Assembly (NCBI GenBank): GCA_021793835.1 | Contig: JAJYRZ010000006.1 | Coordinates: 1 to 32,495, forward strand | Direction: 5' to 3' | DNA from: Actinomycetes bacterium | GTDB lineage: Bacteria; Actinomycetota; Actinomycetes; Mycobacteriales; Mycobacteriaceae | Length of the DNA: 32,495 nucleotides | Shown here: positions 1 to 7,219 of the stretch, piece after piece | Position numbering within the stretch: the first letter of the stretch is position 1 | How the letters are laid out: each line of letters starts with the position of its first letter | Made by a program: the position numbers and the translations under genes | The notes under the pieces: generated by a model | Told to the model about the DNA's origin: nothing | The model's input: the letters and a program-made list of their open reading frames with translations, nothing else | Database searches by the model: none

Positions 1-62
1 ACCGACCCGCTGATGCAACTACCCGCCTGACCACCTACGAAGGACCACAACCAGTTACACCA

Positions 63-734
63 CTACCCGGGACTTGACCAGGCCAGGTCGATGGGTAAGG
101 ACGTGGCGATCAGGAGAAGGTCCACAAGGTCTCGGTAGCGACCCGACGCAGTACCGGCCGGGCCGTGGACCTCGTACATCGCGCAGAGCTTGTCCGCGAT
201 CTGGTCGGATAGAGGATAGAGCAGTGCACTGGTCTCGGGAGTGAAGTCATCGGTGTCGACCAACCGGGGGATCGGGTGACGCTCCACCTGCCCGACGAGT
301 CCGCGCCGGCTTTCGACGATATCGATGGCGAACGAGTCGAACCTACGGCCCCCGAGTAGAGCGGTCACCGTGACGGTGGATCCCTTTCCGCCGGCAAGTG
401 AACGGGGCGGACCGACGTCGAAGCGGAAGTGGTCGAGATGGTGATCGCGCACGGTACGGCGCAACTGCTCGATGGGGTCGTCGGCAGCGGCGCCAGCGAC
501 CATCAGGTCGATGTCCTTGCTGTGGCGGGACCGGGGGAGGCGGACCATCATCCCGATCCCGCCTTTGAGAATCCATCCATCCGGGTCGGCGTCGAACACG
601 CGCGTGAGGAATCGACTCATCACAAACTGGCGACGTACTCGGTTGACGTTCTGTCCGGTGGCTTTTGCTCGTTCGCCGAGCCGGTCGGTCAGGCTTCTCT
701 GCACCGCTCCAGGGGAGCGTGCCGGGGTGGTCAT
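63..734 (-). CDS. AbiEii-like nucleotidyltransferase toxin, C-terminally truncated
   Basis: Toxin half of an AbiE (type IV) toxin-antitoxin pair. AbiEii proteins are cytosolic nucleotidyltransferase-fold enzymes that use NTPs and arrest growth unless the partner gene acts. The 223-residue product shows the family marks: LKGG at about 56-59, SKDIDL at about 72-77 (metal-binding acidic pair) and RYRDLVDLLLI near residue 200. Full AbiEii proteins usually run to about 270-300 residues. Here the reading frame ends soon after the YRDLVDL helix (IDLAWSSPG then TAG), and none of the three minus-strand frames over bases 1-62 restores a family-like tail. Its ATG overlaps the TGA of the upstream antitoxin gene by 4 bp (ATGA), so the two are translationally coupled. 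Whether the shortened toxin still works is unknown. The family call is confident; activity is not. Confidence 0.8.
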   Translation of the reverse strand: MTTPARSPGAVQRSLTDRLGERAKATGQNVNRVRRQFVMSRFLTRVFDADPDGWILKGGIGMMVRLPRSRHSKDIDLMVAGAAADDPIEQLRRTVRDHHLDHFRFDVGPPRSLAGGKGSTVTVTALLGGRRFDSFAIDIVESRRGLVGQVERHPIPRLVDTDDFTPETSALLYPLSDQIADKLCAMYEVHGPAGTASGRYRDLVDLLLIATSLPIDLAWSSPG

Positions 735-1729
735 CGAGACGATTCCTTCCCCTGCGTCGCCCAGGCGGACATCAATTTGAGAACCTCCGAATTCGATTGG
801 ATCGCCGAGGCGGCTTTCATCATTTCCTGGAAAGACTCCGGGGGAGGCAGCTGACTCGCTACGGAGGCCATTACTCGTTGCACTGCTTCCAGCTCGCGGT
901 CGGTGGGTGGCAAGTTGGCTGATACAGCAGCGGCGATTTGGTTCATGGAAGCGGTGAGCTGGGGACTGTAGGCGACCTTGGAGGTGATGGAACGAGCGAT
1001 TTCCTTCATATGCTCGGACATGTACAGGTCAGGGGAGGCCGCCCGCCGGGCAATGTCTGCCATGGCCAGAGTGCTGGATGGAACGCCTGCCTCCTGGATG
1101 AGCGCGTCCAGAAACCCCTGTCCGTCGAGAACGCGGTGGCCATAAGAGAACGCGTGTGGCGCGAGGGCTGAGGCTGCGCCATTGACGGAAGCGAGGTCAC
1201 GGGTCAGAGCGTCGCGAACAACCGTGGCGAGGTGGCCGGAGTCTGTGCCGGCAGTAGCGAGATCAGCGATGGTGCGTACGGCGGTGGTCACGGGTAGACC
1301 CTCGATGACCTGCCAGTCGTCACGATTGAGCGAGCCACGGCGGATGGTGATGTCGGGGATGGATAGCCGGTGTCGACGCAGTGCGGTGATCTCGACGGTG
1401 TCGGCATCGAGATCACCGAGCTGATGCATGCGTGCAGCGGTTCGGTGTGAGAGAACCCCAGTAGGCACGTCGTCGTCGAGGCGCTCCCACATCAGCCGCG
1501 CAGGATCCAGGGCCAGCCACGCCACCCGTTCGTGATGGTATTCGTCGTGGGGAAGACGGGCGAGACGATAGATGCCGTGATGGAGCCGCTCTAGGTAGCC
1601 CGTATCGGCCATACGTTTGAGCTGCTGCGGGGTCACGTCCGCGGCGATACGGGCCTGTCGGCTGGTGACCAGGCCCCACTGCTCTGAGGCGAGACCGGTA
1701 ATCCTCACGTCGGGACCGTCATCACTCAT
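731..1729 (-). CDS. AbiEi-like antitoxin / transcriptional regulator
   Basis: Antitoxin half of the AbiE pair. AbiEi proteins have an N-terminal winged-helix domain that binds inverted repeats in their own promoter, and a C-terminal domain involved in countering the toxin. In this 332-residue protein residues 10-60 form the wHTH segment (GLVTSRQARIAADVTPQQLKR, then a beta-wing ending in GIYRLA). Residues 60-165 contain the AbiEi core (SHRTAARMHQLGDL; the LPVTTAVRTIADLA segment). Roughly the last 100 residues are an Ala/Ser-rich helical extension that I do not recognise. The ATG at 1729 lies 6 nt behind a TATTAT hexamer, so the mRNA is probably leaderless. The gene is more AT-rich around its promoter than the rest of the window, which fits horizontal transfer. 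Confidence 0.78.
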   Translation of the reverse strand: MSDDGPDVRITGLASEQWGLVTSRQARIAADVTPQQLKRMADTGYLERLHHGIYRLARLPHDEYHHERVAWLALDPARLMWERLDDDVPTGVLSHRTAARMHQLGDLDADTVEITALRRHRLSIPDITIRRGSLNRDDWQVIEGLPVTTAVRTIADLATAGTDSGHLATVVRDALTRDLASVNGAASALAPHAFSYGHRVLDGQGFLDALIQEAGVPSSTLAMADIARRAASPDLYMSEHMKEIARSITSKVAYSPQLTASMNQIAAAVSANLPPTDRELEAVQRVMASVASQLPPPESFQEMMKAASAIQSNSEVLKLMSAWATQGKESSR

Positions 1730-1761
1730 GGCACGATAATATCAACCAAGTGTAATTATTG
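1730..1761 (-). promoter_or_regulatory. Leaderless promoter of the abiE pair with possible operator
   Basis: On the minus strand a TATTAT hexamer (1741-1736) is followed by only six bases before the ATG at 1729, the spacing expected for transcription starting at the start codon. The surrounding 30 bp are strikingly AT-rich for this window. Two short inverted half-sites, ATAAT and ATTAT, are separated by about 14 bp around the hexamer and could be the AbiEi autoregulatory operator. The promoter call is reasonable; the operator is speculative. Confidence 0.5.
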
Positions 1762-1880
1762 CGCCATGAAAGGTAAGGGTCGATGCGGAAAGCTGCGGCA
1801 GGCCCTGCTCGGATCTGTGCGCGCAGGAGATCGCCAGCTCCGTGGACGAGCGGCGCCTCCGATGCCGGTGAACCTCGAAT

Positions 1881-1919
1881 CATCACGGCGCGTGGCGCTC
1901 AGCACCACGCGCCGTGATG
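1881..1919 (-). terminator. Hairpin terminator behind mgtE
   Basis: A perfect 15-bp inverted repeat (CATCACGGCGCGTGG, 1881-1895, paired with 1905-1919, 9-nt loop) begins 25 bp after the mgtE stop codon. It has no T-run on the mgtE side, as is common for actinobacterial terminators. It also separates mgtE from the abiE promoter. Confidence 0.7.
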
Positions 1920-1943
1920 GTGTTCGGTCGGTCCGAACGCCGC

Positions 1944-3305
1944 TTACAACAGGATCTGCGAGGCGATGAAGAAGTAGATCAGCACGCCGACGCCGTCACA
2001 GATGCTGGTGATCAGCGGGGCCGAGGCGCTCGCCGGGTCGAGGTTGAACTTGGTCAACAGGAACGGCAGCGACATGCCGATCACCGAGCCGACGATGACG
2101 ATCAGCACCATCGACAGCGACACCACCAGGGCGACCTGACCGCCGCCGCGGGCCAGGCCCAGAAGCGACACGGCCACCGCCATCGACAGGCCCAGCAGCA
2201 CCGAGACGGTCAGCTCCTTGCCCAGCAGCCTGCCCCAGTCCCGCATGCGCACGTCCCCGGTGGCCAGGGCGCGCACCATCAGCGTCGCGGACTGCGAACC
2301 GGCGTTGCCGCCGGAGTCGATGAGCAGCGGCAGGAAGAACACCAGCGAGACCACCGAGGCGATCAGGTCCTCGTAACGGGCGATGCCGGCGCCGGAGAAG
2401 ATGTTGCCGAACACCAGCACCACCAGCCAGACCACCCGCGAGCGGTACAGGGCCCAGATGCCGGCGTCGCGCAGCGACATGGTGAGCCCACCGGCCGCAC
2501 CCATGCGGCGGAAGTCCTCGGTGGTCTCCGCGGCCTGGACGTCGGCGACCTGCTCACCGGTGACCACCCCGACCAGGCGGCCCCGGTCGACCACGGGGAT
2601 CGAGGCGAAGCTGTTCTCGGTGAACACCGAGATCAACGTCTCCTGGTCGGCGTCGGCCTGGACGACGGTCACGTCGTCACCGGCCAGATCGCGCAGGGGG
2701 GTGTCGGGCGGGCTGAGCATCAGTTCGCGCAGGCTGAGCACCCCGACCAGTTCGCCGTCGGGGCCGGTCAGGTGCACGTAGCGCGCCGACTCGGTGGTCG
2801 GCCCCGTCCCGCGCACGATGTCCACGGCCTGGTGGGCGGACGCGGTGGCCGGCAGCGACAGGATCGACGGGGTCATGTTCGCCCCGATCGACTCGGCCGG
2901 ATAGTGCAGCAACTGCAGCAGGCCGTCCCGGCGCTGCGGTTCGATCGCCTCGAGGATCGGTTCGGAACGCTCGTCCATCGCGCGCAGGATCCAGGAGGCG
3001 ATCGACAGCGACAGCGGGCTGAGCGCCTCGGCCGCGGTCTCCGGGTCGAGGCGGCCCAGGATGCGGGCCGCGGCGTCGGAGCGCACGGCGGTGAGCAGGT
3101 CGGCGGTCTCTTCGGCGCTGTGGGCTGCGACCAGTTCGCGGGTCTGCTCGCGGGTGAGCTCCAAGACCTGCTCGGAGCGGTTGTCGCGGCCGTCGACTTC
3201 GGTGCGCCAGGTGGCCAGGTCGGCGGCCGGATCGGACTCCAGGCGCTCGGCCAGGGTGGGGACATTGCCGAGGACGGCCAGGGTTTCGGGCTCGTTGCGG
3301 TACAC
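1944..3305 (-). CDS. mgtE: MgtE-family magnesium transporter
   Basis: Inner-membrane Mg2+ channel that admits Mg2+ and closes when cytosolic Mg2+ is high. With the GTG start at 3305 (AAAGGAA six bases upstream) it has 453 residues, the normal family length; an ATG at 3410 would add 35 residues with no family equivalent. Residues 20-140 form the helical N domain (AEETADLL, LDPETAAEAL). Two CBS domains follow at about 145-260 (YVHLTGPDGELVGVL and SFASIPVVDRGRLVGVVT). Five membrane helices occupy about 290-453, with the signature LIDSGGNAGSQSATLMVRAL at 328-347 and the pore region DPASASAPLITSICDGVGV at 423-441. The Asp in ICDG corresponds to the pore aspartate known from Thermus MgtE. It stands alone between a hairpin terminator and a long structured leader. 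Confidence 0.93.
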   Translation of the reverse strand: MYRNEPETLAVLGNVPTLAERLESDPAADLATWRTEVDGRDNRSEQVLELTREQTRELVAAHSAEETADLLTAVRSDAAARILGRLDPETAAEALSPLSLSIASWILRAMDERSEPILEAIEPQRRDGLLQLLHYPAESIGANMTPSILSLPATASAHQAVDIVRGTGPTTESARYVHLTGPDGELVGVLSLRELMLSPPDTPLRDLAGDDVTVVQADADQETLISVFTENSFASIPVVDRGRLVGVVTGEQVADVQAAETTEDFRRMGAAGGLTMSLRDAGIWALYRSRVVWLVVLVFGNIFSGAGIARYEDLIASVVSLVFFLPLLIDSGGNAGSQSATLMVRALATGDVRMRDWGRLLGKELTVSVLLGLSMAVAVSLLGLARGGGQVALVVSLSMVLIVIVGSVIGMSLPFLLTKFNLDPASASAPLITSICDGVGVLIYFFIASQILL

Positions 3306-3396
3306 GGGTGTTCCTTTCGGGAACGGTGCGCAGACCGCCACCACATATGCCCACCTGCACGGATCCGGCCCGTCTAGGGGACGGAGATCCGGGGGA

Positions 3397-3428
3397 GTCC
3401 GGCCGCGCATGTCGCCAGGCGGCCGGAC
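3397..3428 (-). promoter_or_regulatory. Hairpin in the mgtE leader
   Basis: A perfect 10-bp inverted repeat (GTCCGGCCGC, 3397-3406, with 3419-3428; 12-nt loop) lies about 90 bp upstream of the mgtE GTG and downstream of the leader ORF. In the mgtE transcript it is followed by a C-rich tract. It is a candidate attenuator or terminator stem. A second, shorter stem (GCAGGCG/CGCCTGC) is visible further upstream in the leader, around 3474-3494. Function is inferred from position only. Confidence 0.4.
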
Positions 3429-3542
3429 GCCCGGGCCGCGTCGCCTACCGGCGGCGCAGCGGAGAGAAGGTGGGCAGGCGTGGTCACCGCCTGCGCAGAG
3501 AAGGAAGGCCGCAGCACATGACCGGTGCGGCCGGGGATACGT

Positions 3543-3611
3543 CTACGAGGTCGGGGCGACAGGGCACGACAGTGCGGCGCCGCCCATGGATCGCCGACTT
3601 CGACCCTCCAT
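3543..3611 (-). CDS. Possible 22-residue leader peptide upstream of mgtE
   Basis: A short frame begins with ATG at 3611, four bases behind TAGGAGGTGG, one of the best Shine-Dalgarno sequences in the window, and ends with TAG at 3543. The predicted peptide starts MEGRSRRSMGG and ends CPVAPTS. Its first bases pair within a CATGGA/TCCATG stem that spans the start codon. Small ORFs in the leaders of Mg2+ transporter genes are known in enterobacteria (mgtL), but I know of no counterpart to this one, and the peptide resembles nothing I recognise. The good ribosome binding site could also be chance. It ends about 240 bp before mgtE. Confidence 0.35.
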   Translation of the reverse strand: MEGRSRRSMGGAALSCPVAPTS

Positions 3612-3969
3612 GTCGCCACCTCCTACGCGCCGCGCCCGGACCGGCCGGACGATGACCGTGAATCTTCGGCCGCTGCGAAGGGCCGGTGAGCACCGGGCCG
3701 TTCGCACCAATCTCACATCCTAGCCCACAGACCCGCCCATCCGCAGCGCGCCGCGGCCGCGAGATGAGGGTGGCGGGACGAGTGGGCACCGGGGCGGGTC
3801 CGAGGGTGGGCATGGCACGGAAAGGTTCGACGCATACCCCTCCACCTGTTGGACGTTCGTCTCTGCCACCTGGGGTTTCGACCGCTGACCGGGGTGATCA
3901 GGGAGGTGTAACAAGTCGTACGGATGTGCGGATGTATGTCGTGACACACATCGACAGCGAGGTTGTGAG
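3612..3969. other. Divergent intergenic region between mgtE and the 3970 gene
   Basis: About 360 bp with no convincing coding frame. It must hold the promoters of mgtE (minus) and of the secreted protein at 3970 (plus). Visible structure near the plus-strand gene includes a repeated CGGATGT (around 3920 and 3928) followed by ATGTCGTGACACACAT about 20-35 bp before the start. I find no clear match to a known riboswitch. In the six-frame view, open frames here are Arg/Pro-rich GC artefacts. Confidence 0.5.
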
Positions 3970-6039
3970 ATGACAGCAGGGGAGAACCGGGCCGCACGGC
4001 GCGCCCGAGAGCGCGGCGCCGGTCGCCGGGCGCGGACCGGCCTGGTCGCCGTCGCCACGGCCGCCAGCATGGGCGTGGCCATGGCCGGCGGCATCGGGGT
4101 GGCGAGCGCCGACTCGCCGCTCAGCGGCCTGGACGGGCTCGGCGGACTCGATGGCATCACCGATCTGCTCGACAACGAGATGATCACTGACTTCATCGAG
4201 ATCTGCGACGACCCGGACGGTTCGACCCCGGTGCCCGAGGACGGCGACGAGGTCTACGCGGTCGTCGACTGCAGCCAGTCGACCGGTACGGGCATCGCCG
4301 TGGTGCTGCCGGAATCGGTGGAGGTGGGTATCGCCGGCGAGAAGATGGATCCCATCTCCATTCCGCTGTACGGCGAGAACAACCTGGTCGAACTGGCCAG
4401 CCGGTTCGAGAATGCGGTTCTGGGAGTGCCAGGAAGCCGAAGCTACAAGTCCTATGCCGAAGTACAGCGTGACGCGGCGCTGCCGGTGGAGATGATCACC
4501 GAAGAATACTGCAGTGGTGTCGTCCTCTTCGGTAGGTGTGTGGGGGGTAGTTGGAAGACCCGCACGTTGGATAAGAACCTCAAAAAGCGTACCGAGGCAC
4601 TGAAGATCGCCGAGTACTTCACCGGCTACCGGTACGACTACTCCGAACCGATCGACCTGCCCGGTCTGGACGATCCGCGCGGCACGGCCACGGTCGCCGG
4701 ACCCGGCATCCAGCTCGCACTCGCGATGGGTGGCGGCAACGCCTATGCCGAGACGGCCCACGAGCTCGGTGCGGCGCTGGCCGGGGCGAGCGGTGGGCGC
4801 GATTCGTCCGCCTACTCCTTCATCGGCCTGGCCAGTGCGCTCAACGCCGACACCGATGAGCTCGAGCTGACCTGGTTCGGTCAGGAACTGAACTTCGACA
4901 AGCTCAAGTCCAACTGGATCGTCGATCTCCTCGGTGGGGACAACGTCAAGCAGCTGGACGAGATCGAGAACCTCGAGATCCCCGCGCTGAAGGAGGTCTC
5001 CTGCTTCGGCATGTACACCACCGCCACCGCGGAGGACCTCGGTGAGTGCACGAACGTCTTCGGCACCTTCGACTACTACAAGGACCTGCGGCCGGCCAAG
5101 GACGGCGAGAGCAGGCAGACCCGGTACGGCCTGACCGATCTGACCTCGCTGTTCTTCGGGCCCGACGCGCTGCTCAAGCAGATCGACGGCTCGGCCGAGG
5201 AGACCCCGTTCCTGGACGGGCTGATGGACGCGCTCACCGATGAGGACGTGCGTCTGAAGTTCGCCAACGACTTCCTGCGGCTGACCCGCGACGTGCGCAG
5301 CGAGGTCGTCATGGTCCCCGAGCTGGACGAAGACGGTGAGCCGGTCCTCGAAGACGGCGAACCGGTGCTGGTCCCCGAGTTGGACGAGGACGGCAACGAG
5401 GTCCTGCGCCAGGTCACCGCGACCTTCCTGACCAGTGACTACGGTCTGGTCGAGCCGGTCGCCATCGACTGGATGGGCTACCGGATGGTGCTGTTCCCGG
5501 CCGTGGAGGTCAACGGCGAGCAGCGGCCCAACCTGCTGTCGCTGCCGCAGATCGAGAAGATCCTCGACGGCGAGACCGACGAAGACGGCGAGGACGAGGA
5601 CGGCCAGGGCAGCACCTCGCGCAGCTCCGGCCTGGGCGGCCTGCTGCCCACGGTGAGCCTGGTGTCGGTGCAGAACCCGTTCGGGCTCGGCACCCTGACC
5701 CTGGACAAGCCCTTCGATCTCAAGCACACCTGGGACGAGTTCCGGAAGACCGTCACCATCGGTGACGACCTCGAGCAGGCCGGTGACCTGATCGGCGACC
5801 TGACCGGATCGTCCGAGACCGAGGAGCCGGATGATCCCGAGGTGCCTGAGACGCAGAAGAAGGCGAGCTCGAGCACCGAGGGCGACGACGACACCGGCAG
5901 CACGGGTGAGAACGCGTCCAAGGGCGGCGACGACGACAGCGAGTCCGACAAGGGCTCCGACGATTCGTCCGAGAAGAGCACCACGCCCGAGGATCAGGAA
6001 CCTGAGGACGACGAGTCCGACGAGGACGAGGCCGCGTAA
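3970..6039 (+). CDS. Secreted protein of unknown function with acidic Ser-rich tail
   Basis: I do not recognise a named family. The 689-residue product has a long Arg-rich N-terminus, a hydrophobic stretch at about 24-44 and a clear signal peptidase site (ASA before Asp48), so it is probably exported. The mature part has six Cys between residues about 70 and 360, enough for three disulfides. A Gly/Ala-rich segment at about 235-300 (GIQLALAMGGGNAYAETAHE, then SAYSFIGLASALNAD) recalls secreted proteins of unknown role that I associate with Corynebacteriales. Residues 440-480 contain an imperfect repeat (VPELDEDGEPVLEDGEPVL then VPELDEDGNEVL). From about residue 605 the chain is almost only Asp, Glu, Ser, Gly and Thr. 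There is no LPXTG motif or C-terminal membrane helix, so it is not sortase-anchored. It is monocistronic: long divergent promoter region before it and a strong hairpin after it. Confidence 0.8.
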   Translation: MTAGENRAARRARERGAGRRARTGLVAVATAASMGVAMAGGIGVASADSPLSGLDGLGGLDGITDLLDNEMITDFIEICDDPDGSTPVPEDGDEVYAVVDCSQSTGTGIAVVLPESVEVGIAGEKMDPISIPLYGENNLVELASRFENAVLGVPGSRSYKSYAEVQRDAALPVEMITEEYCSGVVLFGRCVGGSWKTRTLDKNLKKRTEALKIAEYFTGYRYDYSEPIDLPGLDDPRGTATVAGPGIQLALAMGGGNAYAETAHELGAALAGASGGRDSSAYSFIGLASALNADTDELELTWFGQELNFDKLKSNWIVDLLGGDNVKQLDEIENLEIPALKEVSCFGMYTTATAEDLGECTNVFGTFDYYKDLRPAKDGESRQTRYGLTDLTSLFFGPDALLKQIDGSAEETPFLDGLMDALTDEDVRLKFANDFLRLTRDVRSEVVMVPELDEDGEPVLEDGEPVLVPELDEDGNEVLRQVTATFLTSDYGLVEPVAIDWMGYRMVLFPAVEVNGEQRPNLLSLPQIEKILDGETDEDGEDEDGQGSTSRSSGLGGLLPTVSLVSVQNPFGLGTLTLDKPFDLKHTWDEFRKTVTIGDDLEQAGDLIGDLTGSSETEEPDDPEVPETQKKASSSTEGDDDTGSTGENASKGGDDDSESDKGSDDSSEKSTTPEDQEPEDDESDEDEAA

Positions 6040-6088
6040 GCGCGCCGAGGCCCGGCCGGCCAGGCCGGTGCCGGTGATCGAGTGAGAG

Positions 6089-6125
6089 CCGCGGGGGCGG
6101 ATCCGAGACGGATCCGCCCCCGCGG
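6089..6125 (+). terminator. 17-bp perfect hairpin terminator
   Basis: CCGCGGGGGCGGATCCG (6089-6105), loop AGA, then its exact reverse complement (6109-6125). It begins 50 bp after the stop codon of the secreted-protein gene and has no T-tract. It insulates that gene from the stress-protein genes. Confidence 0.8.
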
Positions 6126-6177
6126 TGTGTCTGGAGTGGGCCGGTCGATCACGGCCGTGGGAGTCTGGCCGGACGCA

Positions 6178-6183
6178 TATAGT
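6178..6183 (+). promoter_or_regulatory. Candidate -10 of the first usp gene
   Basis: TATAGT, a good TANNNT primary-sigma -10 hexamer, lies after the terminator and about 60 bp before the GTG at 6246. No convincing -35 box is visible at the usual distance. Confidence 0.4.
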
Positions 6184-6245
6184 CGGCAGATGAGGATGCC
6201 CGTGGTCCAGGCGGCCGATCGCCCGGACCGGTGAGAGGAGCGACC

Positions 6246-7124
6246 GTGGCCGAAAACAAGCCGGTGATCGTGGGAACGGACGGTTCCGATCATGCCGAGC
6301 GTGCGATCCGTTGGGCCGCGCGCTACGCGGCCCGGCACGAGCGCACCCTGCTGATCGCGATCGCGGTGAGCACCCCGCTGATCGTGTCCGGCATGGACGA
6401 GAAGCACCGCCAGGAGATCGTCGACGATCTGTCCGAGCACGCCGACGTGATCCTGAACGAGGGCGTGGCGGTGGCCCGCCAGGTCGCCCCGCAGCTGTCG
6501 ATGCAGACCGAGATCCGGCTCGAGCCGACCTCGCAGGCGATGATGAACCTGGCCGAGGAGGCCGAAGTGCTCGTCGTCGGTGCGCGCGGTCTCGGCGCGG
6601 TGGGCACCGCGGTGCTCGGCTCGGTCTCCGGCCAGCTGGCCGCGCACGCCCCCTGCCCGGTGGTGATCATCCCCGGGGCGGAGGTCGATCCGTCGGGGGC
6701 CGTCGACGGGCCCGTCGTGGTCGGCGTGGACGCCTCGAACAACAGCGGCGCGGCGGTGCTGGCGGCCGCGATCGAAGCGCTGAGCCTGCAGGTGCCGCTC
6801 ACCGCCGTGCACGCCTACGGGCACGAGCCGGCGGTGCGCCTGCCGGCGCGTGCCTCGCGCCGCACGGTCGACGAGCACGACGTCGCCGAGCAGGTGCTCA
6901 CCGAGCAGCTCGCCGAGGTGCGCAGCACCTATCCGGAACTGCCGGTCGAGCGCGCGGTGGTCGCCGAACGGCCCGCGGCCTCGGTGATCGACCGGTCGGC
7001 CGGTGCGCAGCTGGTGGTCGTCGGTTCGCGCGGGCGCGGCGGCTTCGCCTCGCTGCTGCTCGGATCGACTAGCGCCAAGGTGCTGCGCGAGGCCAAGTGT
7101 CCGGTCATGGTGGTGCGTCCCTGA
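6246..7124 (+). CDS. Tandem-domain universal stress protein
   Basis: Cytosolic UspA-superfamily protein of two fused domains (292 residues), the form common in actinobacteria and linked to survival in hypoxia and stationary phase. Both domains carry the ATP-binding pattern G-2X-G-9X-G-(S/T): GARGLGAVGTAVLGSVS at about 112-128 and GSRGRGGFASLLLGSTS near 265-281. The N-terminal Asp of each domain is present (VGTDGSDHA; VGVDASNNS). GTG at 6246 is chosen because GAGAGGAG lies just before it; the in-frame GTG at 6231 overlaps that site. It is followed 95 bp later by a paralogue whose last domain shares 86 of 88 bases with this gene. I see no specific regulator site. Confidence 0.9.
   Translation: MAENKPVIVGTDGSDHAERAIRWAARYAARHERTLLIAIAVSTPLIVSGMDEKHRQEIVDDLSEHADVILNEGVAVARQVAPQLSMQTEIRLEPTSQAMMNLAEEAEVLVVGARGLGAVGTAVLGSVSGQLAAHAPCPVVIIPGAEVDPSGAVDGPVVVGVDASNNSGAAVLAAAIEALSLQVPLTAVHAYGHEPAVRLPARASRRTVDEHDVAEQVLTEQLAEVRSTYPELPVERAVVAERPAASVIDRSAGAQLVVVGSRGRGGFASLLLGSTSAKVLREAKCPVMVVRP
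7001..7088 (+). repeat. 88-bp repeat, copy 1 (inside first usp)
   Basis: Bases 7001-7088 match 7972-8059 at 86 of 88 positions. The segment encodes the ATP-binding loop of the second USP domain (AQLVVVGSRGRG through AKVLR). The flanking sequence of the two genes has diverged much more, so this looks like a gene-conversion tract. Confidence 0.85.
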
Positions 7125-7219
7125 CCGGGGATGGACCACACTGGAAGTGTCGATAAGTAAACCAACGTCGGGCGTGGACGCGGAGCATCGCCGCCGCGGA
7201 GTCCGGTGGGAGGAGAGTC

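Noticed and set aside
1-30. C-terminal end of an incoming plus-strand gene (TDPLMQLPA then stop)
   Set aside because: Only nine codons are visible and another frame is also open to about base 77; nothing identifies a product.
1914-3377. 487-residue plus-strand open frame antisense to mgtE
   Set aside because: His/Gln/Arg-rich translation without domains, exactly opposite a complete MgtE; a shadow frame caused by high GC.
3306-3720. M-box Mg2+ riboswitch upstream of mgtE
   Set aside because: I looked for the conserved M-box blocks (GUUAGGUGAGGCUCC and AGACGCCAAUGGGU-like) on the minus strand; only weak, scattered resemblance is present, so I report only a structured leader.
3898-5727. 609-residue minus-strand frame opposite the secreted protein
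   Set aside because: It has no domain features and mirrors the codon bias of the plus-strand gene, which has a signal peptide and a terminator.
3970-6039. PE/PPE-type or LPXTG-anchored surface protein
   Set aside because: There are no PE or PPE N-terminal motifs, no sortase signal and no C-terminal membrane helix.
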